A DNA stretch of 64,000 nt from Gautieria morchelliformis (Eukaryota > Basidiomycota > Agaricomycetes > Gomphales > Gomphaceae). The notes beneath the pieces are model-generated. The model made no database searches, was not told the origin of the DNA, and saw only the letters and a program-made list of their open reading frames with translations. The position numbers and the translations under genes are program-made. Each line of letters begins with the position of its first letter. Position 1 is the stretch's first letter. Shown piece by piece: positions 1 to 10,965 of the stretch. Location: contig WHVA01000002.1 in the NCBI GenBank assembly GCA_015179125.1, forward strand, positions 310,001 through 374,000, read 5' to 3'.

Positions 1-531
1 GGTGGGCAGTTTAGGGTGGCACAAAATCAGATGGGAGGTCCTTCATCCGAGCAATCGGAGAAGCCACCCCTCAGTTCTGAGACAGAAGGACCGACTGTCA
101 ACAAAATAAGTGTAAACTCAGCCCTAAGAAATAAAGGCCTGATAAAACGTAAGAGTGACCAGCAAAAGCAAGGTCACTCAGAAAAACAGGACTTGAGGGC
201 AAATGCACAAAGGAGTGGCGCCCGCCCAGCAGACCCAACCCCACAAAGGGGAGGGGCCGGCAAAGACAAAAACAAGGGGTTGAGGCAACGACAACTGGAG
301 GACTACTTCCAGGTAAGAAACACAAGCACCATGCAAAATACCCAGCCTCCGACGCAAGGAGAGCTGGACGAGGAAGAACGACGGGAGCAAAGCCCCCCGC
401 ACGTAACCAGACAAACGAACAACCCACCCAGCCTCCGACGCAAGGAGAGCCGGACGGGGAAGAAAGATGGGAGCAAAGCCCCCCCGTGTATAACCAGACA
501 AATGAACAGCCCGAAGAAAACCCCTTCCTAG
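1..531 (+). pseudogene. LINE ORF, hydrophilic N-terminal part
   Basis: A reading frame open from the first base ends at 531. It is rich in Gln, Lys, Arg, Pro and Ser and has no recognisable fold. The apparent start at 16 is only a GTG, so the frame probably continues from upstream. The region after about 340 holds an 86-bp tandem duplication. Because 86 is not a multiple of three, the second copy is read in another frame, and that frame is the one that leads into the endonuclease from about 486. I infer that the duplication split what used to be one continuous N-terminal region. Whether this is ORF1 or the leader of ORF2 cannot be told without the upstream sequence. Confidence 0.6.
341..512 (+). 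repeat. 86-bp tandem duplication inside the LINE ORF
   Basis: Two head-to-tail copies start at 341 and 427 with the same CCCAGCCTCC and run through GCAAAGCCCCCC to AACCAGACAAA. They differ at several positions, so the duplication is not brand new. The unit length shifts the frame. Confidence 0.85.
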
Positions 532-1984
532 AGCTGCACGTAGAAGACCTGATAACGTCCGAAGAAGAGGACGGAGCAGGCGAAGATGGCCACCCACGGC
601 TGAAACAAAGAATGAAAGACCGACAAACTAGAGTCGGCAAGAAAAGAGGCATAACCATCGCCTCGTGGAATACAAAAGGAACAAACGATAGCAACCACAA
701 GTCAAAGTGGAACGCAATCGCAAGAATAATGAGGCTAAAGGGAATCACAGTGTTGGCGGTCCAAGAAGCCAGAATGAAAACAAATGAGGTGGAAGAAGCC
801 TCGAGAGCAAATCCAGGAATCCTGTTTCTAGTGAACGGAGAAAAATCCAACAAGCTAGGGACGCTGTTCGCCATAAACTTGGCAAAGATAAGTGCCGAAG
901 AGGCAGAAGTCATTATAGACCATAGACCACTGGTGCCGAACAGAGCCCAGATACTAAAATTGAAATGGGGAGACAACCAACAGCTAAACCTGTTGAACGT
1001 CTACGCCCGGAATGACACCGAAGAGAACATAGACTTCTTTGAAACTATAAAGAGGTATCTGAATAAGAACAAGAAAGAAGCAATCTGCCTGTTGGGAGAC
1101 TTCAACTGTGTCGAAAAAGACATAGACAGGAGCCTGGCCCACAAGACAGAGAAAGAGTTACCGAAGCCCTGAAAGGGGTGACGAAAACAAGAAAACTAAA
1201 AGACATGTGGAGGCTATTAAACGAAAACGAGCTCGCCTTCATGTTCACACAAAAAGGGTCAAGCTCGGTGGCCAGAATTGACATAATATATATGACAGAT
1301 GACATGGCGGAACTGACATGCAACGCCATGATAGAGTCAAACTTCAACTTAAGCGATCACAGCCTGATCATGGCAAAAGTAATGGCCGACAACCTCCTGT
1401 ACAGCGGAGAGGGCATGTGGAAATTAGACAAACAGACGCTAAATGCAAAGGACTTTCAAAAGAGAGTCGAAAAGCTGCTAGTGAAAAACAACACCTGGGT
1501 CAAAAAGTACCTAGAGGAAGAAGCAAATGCTAAAGGAGACAAAGAAAAGATAAAGCTCCTCCGCAGCGATGGGAACAACCCACAAGCAAAGTGGAAAGTC
1601 CTGAAAAGAGAAGTAAAAATAATAGCAATTGACGTGCAAAAGCGCGAAAGAAAGAAAAAAGAAGCCATAAAAAGGAGCTTCAAAAAAGACATAAAGAAGG
1701 AGCTGGAAAAGGCCCAAAACCCGCACCTAACAGACGGGGAACGAAGAAAAGCGACGGAGGAGGCTCTCTTCCTAAAAGAAAAAGTTAATAAAACAGAGGT
1801 CGAAAACATGGAAAAGGTCCGAAAATCCGCAGAAGCCAGGTTCCTGAAAGAAGGAGAGTCAAACACAAAATACGGGTTCGGACTGAACAAACCAAAGCTG
1901 CCGCCCAACTCAATCCTGGGCCTGCAGGACAAAGAAGGAAGAATAACAGACTCCACAAGAGAAATGACGGAGATAGCCTCCTGA
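486..1984 (+). pseudogene. LINE APE-type endonuclease domain (broken)
   Basis: The translation has the endonuclease/exonuclease/phosphatase hallmarks in order: IASWNTKG at about 660, a VQEARM segment carrying the catalytic Glu near 760, LLGDFNCV near 1095-1115, and the C-terminal SDHSLI motif near 1355. The domain nicks target DNA to prime reverse transcription. The frame changes once near 1145, between the GDFN and SDH parts. After SDH comes a long Lys/Glu-rich linker (1450-1980), usual between endonuclease and RT. An in-frame TGA lies at 1982-1984 and a TAA at 2042-2044, after which the same frame resumes, so the protein is not made intact. Confidence 0.85.
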
Positions 1985-2047
1985 TACCATGGGAGACTAC
2001 AAAAGAAACAAATAATGACGGCAGAAAGAGTAACAGCCATATAAAAA

Positions 2048-2493
2048 ATGGAAAGGCTGGTAGACAAAAAGCTTACCAAAAGCCAAGCAGACATGATGGG
2101 GAAAGAAACCACCCTAAGAGAGATAAGAGTGGCAATAAAGGCCACGCAGAATGGAAAATGCCCCGGGCACTCCGGAATAACATATCAGTTCTGGAAACAA
2201 TGGACACCAGATGAAAAAAGACAACAAACGGGTAACGGGCAAAAACGCCCCAATATAACAAAGCTGCTAAAGCCCTCTTCAATGATGTCGAAAGACACGG
2301 AATGGAGGAAGACGAATACTCCAAGGGATAATGTACCTCTTGTATCAGAAAAAAGACCAAACAAGAATAGAAAACTATAGACCAGTGACACTACTGGAAA
2401 CAGATTACAAAGTCCATACAAAAGTAATGGCAAACAGGCTCGGGGAAGTGGCGGGAGACCTGATCCACGTGGATCAGGCAGGCTTCTGTAGGG
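2048..2493 (+). pseudogene. LINE reverse transcriptase, N-terminal motifs
   Basis: The translation shows the early RT motifs of LINEs: a KCPGHSGI segment near 2157-2180, then IENYRPVTLLETDYK from about 2367 and VDQAGFCRG up to about 2493. The reading frame slips between these blocks around 2270-2330. The RT sequence stops dead at about 2493 and its continuation is found at 10972, so this is the left half of a domain cut by an insertion. Confidence 0.85.
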
Positions 2494-2539
2494 GAACGGC
2501 TGTTCAACCAGCCAAGGAAGGCTGCTCAACCAGCCCTAG

Positions 2540-3389
2540 TCTTTTCTTTTTGTCTTGACAACATGTAAAAACACATTTGAAGAATTAACAGTTCTGTATG
2601 CTGTTAATATAACTGGGGAAAGGCTTTTCAAACATTCCTCTAGTTATCTTATATTTTTCCTTATTTTTCCAAAGTCTCCATGGCTCAAACTACCATTTTT
2701 CTGTCATTACAGAGTTGTGGATCCTCTAGCACCCACAACTCTGTTCCGGGCGCTCTATTTCAAACTCCGCCGGGCACCTCAGTGGTGGCCGCCTTTTCGG
2801 ACTTATGGTCACCCAAGCACCCACAAGTCCGGCAGGATGGCTCTCTCAGTATTTCCAGCTCAAAATTACGGTGCTGTGGGGAAATCCGCCATGGCCATCA
2901 TGTGAGTTTCGGAATTGCCCGCCACCCATAACCCACAGGACAAATTGACTACCATTTTACATCACGTGAGGGGCACGTGCCGGCCAACGCGTCAACGCGT
3001 ACATCATTCCTCATCTGCGGCAATGCTGTACAACTGCATCAGGTCTCATTATCTGTGTATCTAATCACCACCAATATATATTATTAATTGTTCCAATGAG
3101 GTGTACACGTGTAGTGGTGCATGTTTCTGGAAAGTCCACCGAATACCCACTTAAAAGCTGAAGCTACACTCCCATATCCTCCAGCGCACTTGCTACAGCT
3201 TTCCTTTCCCACTAGCCCTTGACTTAACAAATGCTTGCCACGATCTGTATACACTACACTTCGCTAAAACATCACCTCCGACCGGCCTGCTTTCCCCCAC
3301 CTTGTCACCTTATGTCACCCTTTTATTTCCTCTTCCCACTGTCACTTTCCTTCACTCTTTCAATCTCTAACCTATTTTCTTCTCATATC
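2540..3389. other. Upstream region of the cysteine-rich gene, no coding sequence seen
   Basis: No recognisable protein. It holds short hairpins near 2713-2740 and 2806-2840, a cluster of CACGTG and ACGCGT boxes at 2962-3000, and a pyrimidine-rich run (3330-3385) just before the putative ATG at 3390, as often seen at fungal transcription starts. Confidence 0.5.
2962..3000. promoter_or_regulatory. Paired CACGTG and paired ACGCGT boxes
   Basis: Within 39 bp there are two CACGTG hexamers (2963-2968, the core of an 8-bp palindrome, and 2974-2979) followed by two ACGCGT hexamers (2987-2992 and 2995-3000). CACGTG is bound by bHLH factors and ACGCGT by MBF-type cell-cycle regulators in fungi. The cluster sits about 390 bp upstream of the putative start of the plus-strand gene, a plausible promoter position. 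Function is inferred from motif identity only. Confidence 0.4.
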
Positions 3390-6241
3390 ATGAATGTGGG
3401 ACAACCAAACCATCCTTTGCCAATCCGAGTCCAAAGGTGCGCTGTGTGTAGCCATGCTGTTAGGGAATTGTAGCATGCAAGGGATTGGGGACAGCGGCGA
3501 ATAGAGGAAGGGTGAGGCAACAAGTGAGTATTTCAAGTTCTTTCAAGCCCTGTGTTGTATCTCACCTTTTTTCCAGTGTTCAAACAAGACGTGCAATGCC
3601 ACAATATTCCACACTGCAGCGTTTGAGAGCTATGAACAGGCCATTCAACAGGCCGAACATTACAATGCTTTCGCACCGTGCGCTCAGGCTGCCCCAGTGG
3701 GCCCAGTTCAACCTTTCTATCTTCCGGCACCTGGTCTCGTTCCGGCTCTTGCAGCCCCCATTCCGGCTCCTGCCCAGCTGCCTCCCCCCCCTTTCCACTA
3801 CCACACCCTTCAGCAGCGCCTGTTTTGCAGCATCCCAAAGGATCATTTAGTTGTGCTGGATTCTGGTGCTTGCTAAAGAAAAACGGCAAACCTTCGAGAG
3901 GTGCCCAGAATTGTATTTTCAGGAGATGCGCTGGATGTTGCGGGAAGGAATTCAAGACTGCAGAGAAACAGAAACAGAAGCGAGCCGAATGTCCTACTCA
4001 CAACAAATGCTCAGCCCAGTGGACTGCACCAGCTACCGTTCTCGCTACTCAACCCCTTGACCCAGCTCTCAACTCGAGTATTCCCACTGCATCCAACTCT
4101 ACTGCCTCAGGTAACAAGCCAGATACAGTCCATGTTAGACCATATGCTGTTGGTCCCATGTGGAATGCAGAAGCTAGGGCCGCTCATGAGGCTGCAGCAA
4201 TCGCACAGCAGCGGAAGGTTGAAAACCATCTCCTCAAAATGGCTCCGCATCGCACAATCAGGCTTTTTATATGGCATGCGGTAATTTTGCATATCTTTTG
4301 TATCGATAACTGTACTGATAATTTATGTAATCTAGGAAAATGATCTGCCGAAATGTTTCCCAGTTGTTGTGGATTCCTACCCTGATTTTTCACTCTCCAT
4401 GGCCGCACATGCCGTCTCATTTCTTAATATCAGCCCCACCGATACACTCGAGGCATGGAATCATCAACATGGCTATTGGGAACTGCACTCCTTGTCAACA
4501 CATTGTCATGTAACTGAGAATCAACGCCTGCTCTACAAGCTTATTCGCAATGCTAGCTCATCTCTCGAGGATGGCAAATGTGTCGGATTGGCAGAAGAAC
4601 TCGCAATGCAACCTGTGCTTGGAAAGTGCATGCGACCGACTGAACAAGTCGTATTGCCTGTCTCTAAAGGCCTGCCGTTCAACCTCATAGAGAGCTCAGC
4701 CCCCACTGTGTCTTCCCAGCATTCTCCATCCATATCCGTGGCCTCAACCTCTCCGATCATATACAAACCAATGAGCTGTTCAGTTTCTCCCAATTTTCTT
4801 CTTCCCCCTAAGCGCCAGCGCAACACACTGCCCTATGAACATGCCAACGCTGAACCCAAGGGTAAAGGGAAGTGGAGAGTAACTAAGAAGTTCCGAGTCT
4901 GGCCCACGAACTTCTATGTTTCAGAGGTCGCGGCCGGCTTCGATTTCATTCGGAAGGGACGCCAACAGGGCCACACAACTATCACATCACTATTCAAGGA
5001 GTTCTATGGACAAGACATTGTTCCCTCTACATTTAAATCAAACCGCAAATACTGGCAGGAAGACTTTAGCGACGATCTCAAACAACGCTTTGTATCCTAT
5101 GGAGAGACACCACGTGGCCTGTGGACACACTTTCTGGCAACATATCGTAGTTCAGGTGTGGAGCCCCCACTCAAATTGACACTCGAGGATGAATCAGACG
5201 TGACGTTGGACATGTCCACTGATATCGCTTCTGACACATTGGATGGAAAAACTGACCGTCAATGTGTCTTCTGCTTCCTACCTCTCCCTCAGATCCTTTC
5301 CCAGCCACTTCAGGTGCTTCTTGACGAGGTCCTGCTTCCCAAGAACAGCTATGCGGCCCCAACCCAGGAGAATCCATTGGCTCGCAAGCATCGCCCAGGA
5401 AGGGGCTGGACGTTACACTTGGCATTTTGCGGTATGCATATGCAGGAGGTGGATGTTACTTTGGAAGGTAATGGTCAGAACTGGCCCGTTCCTGCAGATA
5501 TTCAATATGATATACTTGGGGCTCGGATTAAATCTCTGGAGAAAGAGCTTACATAAGCAGTTGTGGCTCCTAAATGCAACCCACTCTTCCATCGAGCAAT
5601 CTGTCAAATGGTCAAAGATGGTATGAAATCTTTTGTGAGTTTAGACGGCATTCGCAAGCATATGGAGTGGGAGCATGCAGGCTAGTCAGTGGTTTCACCT
5701 CTTCATGTCATGTTGCATAAACTGACGAAGCTATAGTTACGGTGACAAGGGGACGATTCTTATTAACGAGAACCTTCTCAGCCTCTTTCCGGAGCATCCC
5801 AACACAGACAAAGATGAATGGCTGGACAAACTTCTTGATGCCCTCTTCGATGAGCCGAATGCCCAGGGCCCAAAGTTACCTTCTAGTAGAAAACTAGAAA
5901 ATCACCCTGGCACAATATTTATTGACCCTATAACAATCCATCCTCTGAGCTACACCAATTTCCTAGCCTGTGTCTTGATCCCTTTCACTGCCATTCTTCT
6001 AATTCAAGCCGACCGATCTTGTGCATTCGACGAGGCTTGGAAGACATGGCATGACAGTGGTCCCTGGGGATCACACCACTCTTTCGATCAGGATTCCAAG
6101 GCTTCTGAAACAATGATGGAGGCCGTTGTCAAACCAGAACCTGTCAAAGATTGCATGCCTACCCCACTTTATGACGGTTGGCGTGAGGTAGTTAGCATAG
6201 ATGAGGAGGGCAATCCTAGGGAGACCTTAATCATTGATTAG
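3390..6241 (+). CDS. Conserved agaricomycete cysteine-rich protein of unknown function, convergent with the KDZ transposase
   Basis: From 3923 the exons can be followed with confidence: up to 4280, 4336-5467, 5561-5684 and 5737-6241, joined by GT-AG introns of 55, 93 and 52 bp that keep frame. The 93-bp intron removes an apparent in-frame TAA at 5554. Upstream parts (3390-3870) carry CAVCSH, CSNKTC and a Pro/Ala-rich stretch with FESYEQ, but their joins are uncertain. Further motifs are CAGCCGKEF...CPTHNKC near 3927-4010, a WPTNFYV...F...PSTF...W block (4902-5060) followed by GLWTHF, and a C-terminal VLIPFTAILLIQ segment (about 5970-6005). I recall a family like this in many mushrooms, often next to transposons; its biochemistry is unknown. 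Cys pairs suggest metal or nucleic-acid binding. It may be cargo of, or a helper for, the KDZ element. Confidence 0.65.
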
Positions 6242-6291
6242 GTAGTATCCCACTTTTCTTCTTTTTGACCACACATGTGCCGCATTTTCGT

Positions 6292-6292
<1 letters not shown>

Positions 6293-6323
<31 letters not shown>
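6293..6323 (+). repeat. 31-bp poly-T tract
   Basis: An uninterrupted T run lies between the ends of the two convergent genes. It could be the poly-A tail of a minus-strand retroposed copy or simple slippage; nothing recognisable lies beside it. Confidence 0.8.
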
Positions 6324-6456
6324 CATTGACTTGATGTCTGTCGTGTATGCATGTTAACCAATACTCTTGTTGCCTGTACAAAAAAAATATGCAAAAATAT
6401 ACTAAATTCAACAGCGCACATAGCATAGCTATCTCCTAGTAATTCATCGCAAGCTA

Positions 6457-9400
6457 TCAATGTCCTAGTAAGTCGTCATGAGGAATAGAGTATGGCGCGT
6501 GATATGATGCCTTCAACTGGGCAATGGTAACCCGGTTACGTCGCATTATCATCTCGTCTAGAAAAAAATTAAATCTAATGCATTCATTAGCTACTGCTTG
6601 CATGGACAACAACAGTGAATGACCTATCCTGACGCATGAGGCGGGTGATAGCATGGTATCCCCCAAACCAGAGATTGACTTGTTCAGCAGCTGATGAATT
6701 AAATGTCCACCGACCTGTCTTTTCATCCAGGAGCTCAGGCCACCGTGCAGGGTTGCAGTATCAACCGCAGAATGCATCTGACTCCTTATGCTTGCATTTG
6801 TAATGAAACACATCCACGGGCATCGCTACATGTTCAAAGTATGTGTCGTTATCTTTGAATAGCATAGCGGCCATACGACAATTATTGTCGTACCACATGA
6901 CCGACGGCAGGGACTGTTTGGTGGGAAATAAAGTCTTCCAGAAACCCTGGGTAATGGTTAGAAGTTCCTTGATACACTAGTGAAGCTAAGACCTACACGG
7001 ACACTGTTTGGCCCTTCTGCCCCATAGAACGTCGCTCGTCCTAAGATCCCGCCACATGAAGCTATGCAAAGCTGCTCATTGTGGGTTTGACGGCATCCAA
7101 ATCTGGCAAACACCTTCCGAAGCCCTGCATCAGGCTTGTCGTCACATGGGTTGATGATCTCGCCATCCACATCTATGAGAATTTCATCAGGTGACAATTC
7201 CCTGTCCTGCACCTGTGGCACCACATCGGCATCTGCTGCATGAAGGGCTTCTATACCCATGGACTTATTTGTCTTCGCCATACGTTCCTTCAGTTGAAAG
7301 ATAGCCTTTCCTTGTTCAAGAAAGTGCGTTTCTGCTGTGCGATGTGTTGCAATCAACCATGTTCGAAAAGATTCCTCTGCTGGATTGCTGCATGCATCGA
7401 CAGCACATTTGTCCTTATGGCTTGTGTGCATGGAGCAATATCGATCCTTATTACTCTCGAGTTCCTCCTTGCAATCATGGATGCCACAGCAAGGGTGGCC
7501 AAGGCTGACGCCGTCGGTTACGACCGATCTCATAGCTCCAGTAATGTTTCCATCTGCGTCCTTGATGTTCTTCACACAGAGGTTACATGCATGATTCCAT
7601 GCAGGCTGTCCGGTACCTGCCATGGCAAGGTTTCAAGCCGTGATGGCGGCATGCCATCGTGCAGACTGAGAGGGTGCTTTGTGGGGAACTTGCAGTGACG
7701 TCTTGTGCTCGCTGTGCCATGTAAGGAGCACATGGATGCTGAACGCTTCACCAACGAGCTCGTAGTTGATGTTGAAAGAAATGGGCCAATCTGGGGGTAG
7801 TGCTACAGCCGACGGTAGCGAAGCGGATTCCTTGTTGTATATTCATGCACAGTTCAATGATGAAGTCCTGTAATAAATAAGCACAATAATACTGCAGATG
7901 AGTGTGGAGATACATACCAAGCCATGGCCATCTGCACTGTGAAATGCTCACAAAGATCCCGTTCAACAAAGAAGTGCGGTGCTACTTGGATTGCGCATAC
8001 TGTTGCCGATAGGTCTTCATGCTCATAGTTGTAGTATGCTCTTATATTGCCTTTCTTGTTGGTTGTGGTGTCGCAGATAGCTAGTAGAAATCTGATTCAA
8101 ACTCGTAATAAGAGTCGAATCGAGAAGTGCTTGAGAAAGTAGGGTGTTTGCACATGTAACAAGGCACATGCGTCTTACAACAATACTGACTGAAGCTGAT
8201 AGCTATAGAGCGCAAAAGAAGTGAGTGATTAACTGTTTTCTTGTTTCACTGTAGTGTACAAGGTTGAGTATTTAACTATCAAGAAAAGAACTTGGCGTTC
8301 TTGGTGTGTTACAAGATGGGAACAAGAAAAAGGTCATTTGGGGCAACTGGCATAGGTTTGAGTATTAGGAGTAGGAGGGACATGTGTGTGTGGAACGTGA
8401 TGTGTAAAGTATAATGGTGAATGGGGAACGAGGAATGAAGGAGAATAGGAGAAATGGTCGAGACACACGCAGGGTCGTCACATCCCTTGATCGGATCACG
8501 TGTACACGTGACCTGTGGCATGTGGGATAGGACTTGGCTCAACCTGGCTCCACAGTGCTGTGATAATATTATTGGTTTGGTGATATTTGTATGTGTGCTT
8601 GGTGGGCTTGGTAGTGTGTGTGCATGATGAGATGTGTTGTGACTGGTTGGTGACAGTTTAGCGCTGGGGCGACCATGGTGTGTACGCGGGGCGTCATAGT
8701 GTGACGTTGTGACAGTGTGACATGCAAAGTCGTAGCATGTGTGTGACTTGCAATGTCCAAATAAGGAAAGTGGTCCACAGTGGTACATAGAGTTGAGATG
8801 ATGTTTTCATAGTATATCAGTGTGTTAGAGTGATGAATGTTGGGTGGCATAGCTTTAGTTGTGTATTCATGACAGCCTTGAACGAAGCAGTCGGGATGGT
8901 AGCGAGTGTTACAACCTAGTGAGGGCAAAAGATGATAAACTTATAAGTCTTGCCAGTATATATCCTATCCCTCACCTCGGCAGTATGTGGAGGTCACATT
9001 CACAGGAACTGGACCGAACGATTTGGTAAAGCAGGTAGCTTGATGTGTGTTTACCTCACGAAGTTCCGGCGGCTTTCCTGAGAGCTGCTGATATGAACTA
9101 TTGGGGCAATGCAGCCTAATACACGTTCAAACCGGAGGTAGGAACTCATGGATAGCTGTTAAAGTAAGGTAAAGTCACAGTAATGTAGGCGAGTGATTCA
9201 TATGCACTTACGGACATCTACCGGCGTGCCGTGCCTCAGGAAGAGGGTTAAAAGTGAACCCCAATTCCGAGGAGCAATATCAGGATGGTTCCACGCAATT
9301 TCTCTGAATGGTGTCCAACAGAGATGAGCAGTATAGTCATCTATATCGAGAGCGAGCTGCAGAAAGTCATGCAACGACCTTGGAAGGCCATCCGGAGTGG

Positions 9401-9542
9401 CCTCCTGAGTCAACACCTGCGTGAACGCGATCCTTGGTTTCAGGTGGCGTAGAAGGGCAATGTACATCGTTATCTTATCAATTGCTAGGGATTCCAGCTG
9501 GGGATAGAGCCTGCAAGCATTCGTGATATCAGTGAGTGACAT
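6457..9542 (-). pseudogene. KDZ-superfamily transposase with CxC5/CxC6 cysteine clusters (decayed)
   Basis: Exons read on the minus strand: 9542-9212, 9155-8976, 8915 to about 8830, then (after a solo LTR) about 8057-7918, 7867-6997, 6946 to about 6600, and a last piece ending at 6457; introns are 50-60 bp. The CxC5 part has TSTYCRG-CNTRYHPDC and ERDLCEHF. The CxC6 part has CNLC, CCGIHDCKEEL, CSMHTSHKDKC and CSNPAEESFRTW. The catalytic KDZ region follows with CGGILGRATFYGAEGPNS, PSVMWYDNNCRM, VDVFHYKCKHKES and DEMIMRRN. KDZ proteins are RNase H-fold DDE transposases. Four in-frame stops, all TGA, lie at 9127, 7843, 7633 and 6761, at places where CGA (Arg) fits. With these and the LTR insertion it cannot encode an active transposase. 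Confidence 0.85.
8058..8829 (+). mobile_element. Solo LTR inside the KDZ transposase
   Basis: This segment interrupts the transposase coding sequence between the CNTRYHPDC and ERDLCEHF blocks. It aligns by eye along much of its length with 63171-63917, for example ATTCAA...CGAATCGAG near 8090, CTTGGCGTTCTTGGT near 8290, and TCCCTTGATCGGATCACGTG near 8483, so the two are copies of one LTR family in the same orientation. The copies look clearly diverged (old). The ends are approximate (TGTTGG at left; right end about 8826-8830). It contains a perfect 16-bp palindrome at 8496-8511. No internal retrotransposon genes adjoin it. Confidence 0.65.
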
Positions 9543-9959
9543 GGTTACGGTCCAAGGTCGTCAGTGCCACGACTTCAACACGACTTTGATGCGTCTTGGA
9601 GAAACATACATGCTTTACACGCACAACGCATAGAAAACTCATGCCAATCGTTATTCCAATTGTTATTCTAATCTATCTACACTACTAATCCAGTAAGCTA
9701 TTTTAGCAGCAGTGAGATTTATATATAACTCATGTGCCCACTATGGACTATGTCCACAGTGCACGCCGGTCCCCTGAGGTCCATTGGTTTGTAATGGCCG
9801 GCCATGGCCTTTTTCCCTGTAGCGCCGTATTCCTCTTCCAGCTGAGTCCCAAACAGTTGCTATATGCAGCCATAGAAACTGTGCAGCCTGTTTGGCTTCA
9901 CCAAACAATGGGGATCATGGTCAGTCATGACAACTAGGCTGTACCAGGCTATGATCAGC
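9543..9959. other. 5' flank of the KDZ transposase, nothing recognised
   Basis: No plausible coding sequence or RNA gene seen. It should contain the promoter of the minus-strand transposase; no terminal inverted repeat of the element was identified here. Confidence 0.4.
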
Positions 9960-10485
9960 TGTGCTAAGCAGTGCTCTTAGTAATTATGGCTACAGAGCCC
10001 TAATTGGATCAGAACTGCTTACTCAGCTTCTGAGTGCCAAATACATGGTTATCTGGAGATGTAGCCTCAATGGCTCAACCAATCCAGGCACACCTTCGGG
10101 AGTCAGGAGTACATGGCTCAGCCAAGCTGTGCTATGGAACATGACCCCTTTCAGTGAGTCATTCCTGACAAATCAAGCTCTGATTGGTAGGAAGCATGGT
10201 AGAGTCCCCTGGAAACAGCCAGTTTCTTCCAACCCTTTCTTCCATCTTCCACAAGCTTCTTCCCCCATTCCATTAATAGATAGAAGGTTCTACCTGCTTA
10301 CTAAGCTCTTGTACATTACAATATAAAAGGAGGCCCTTTGCCTGCCCTTTGAGCAATCAATCTACCCATCTTCTATCCTACACAGCTTGTGTGACTTGCA
10401 CATCTTATCTAAGTTCCTAACCCGAACTAGAATACTACTCTTAGTTAAGTAGTTGATTTACTGCTTAGCCACTTAGCCTAACACA
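9960..10485 (+). mobile_element. LTR-like segment with TATA box
   Basis: The segment opens TGTGCTAAGCAG and closes with CTGCTTAGCCAC...CTAACACA, giving near-inverted ends. A TATA-like ATATAAAAGG lies at 10321-10330 with a C/T-rich stretch after it, as in an LTR promoter. No target duplication, primer site or retrotransposon gene was found, so this may be a solo LTR or a chance resemblance. Confidence 0.35.
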
Positions 10486-10965
10486 CTGGGTGAAACTCTA
10501 GAGAGTGAGGTTGGCAATCGATTTTCTTGTCGATTAGCACTCCAATACCCGAGACGAGCTGTTCAGTTGATTTTCCTGTTCAGTGACTTTCATAAGTCAA
10601 GTCAAGTTGTGCATGAAAGCCACTTGACATTACTCTCTCGTTATTGCAGTGCATTGACGTTGGTCGACCCAAACCACTTACAAACTCTCCTGCGGAGCCT
10701 ATTCCCTCTTTATTAAAAGGAATACTCTTGGACCCTGATAGTGTCCTTGAACCTACACACTCTTTTAGTTTATTGTTCAGTGCAGCTAAAAAACGCATTG
10801 CCTTATAGCTGTAATAACTTGGACTAGTTATTACACGGATTGCAACCAAGGTACAAATATTAAATTATTTCCAGAGTTGTGCTGCTGCATTGAGCCGGTA
10901 TTCTACTAGTTGTGTAAACGACACGTTTTGATAGACAGAGGCGTTAGCAATAACACCAAAGTCTT
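10486..10965. other. Right end of the insertion, nothing recognised
   Basis: No coding sequence or RNA gene is evident. It ends at the GAACGG hexamer where the LINE RT resumes. Confidence 0.4.

Larger units (their letters stand above)
2500..10965. mobile_element. 8.5 kb insertion carrying a KDZ transposase and a cysteine-rich partner gene
   Basis: This block interrupts the LINE RT and is flanked by GAACGG on both sides. It contains, left to right, a promoter-like region (2540-3390), a plus-strand cysteine-rich gene (3390-6241), a minus-strand KDZ transposase pseudogene (6457-9542) holding a solo LTR, and an LTR-like segment (9960-10485). The two genes are convergent, about 215 bp apart. KDZ elements (Kyakuja-Dileera-Zisupton) are cut-and-paste DNA transposons common in Agaricomycetes. 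I could not find clear terminal inverted repeats, so the true element ends, and whether the partner gene is cargo or an essential element gene, remain open. A segmental rearrangement is a less likely alternative. Confidence 0.6.

Noticed and set aside
98-976. 292-codon minus-strand open frame over the LINE
   Set aside because: It is the complement of the LINE endonuclease region, which has clear motifs on the plus strand.
5554-5556. Nonsense mutation in the cysteine-rich gene
   Set aside because: It lies inside a 93-bp GT-AG intron (5468-5560) that restores the conserved continuation VVAPKCNPLFHRAI.
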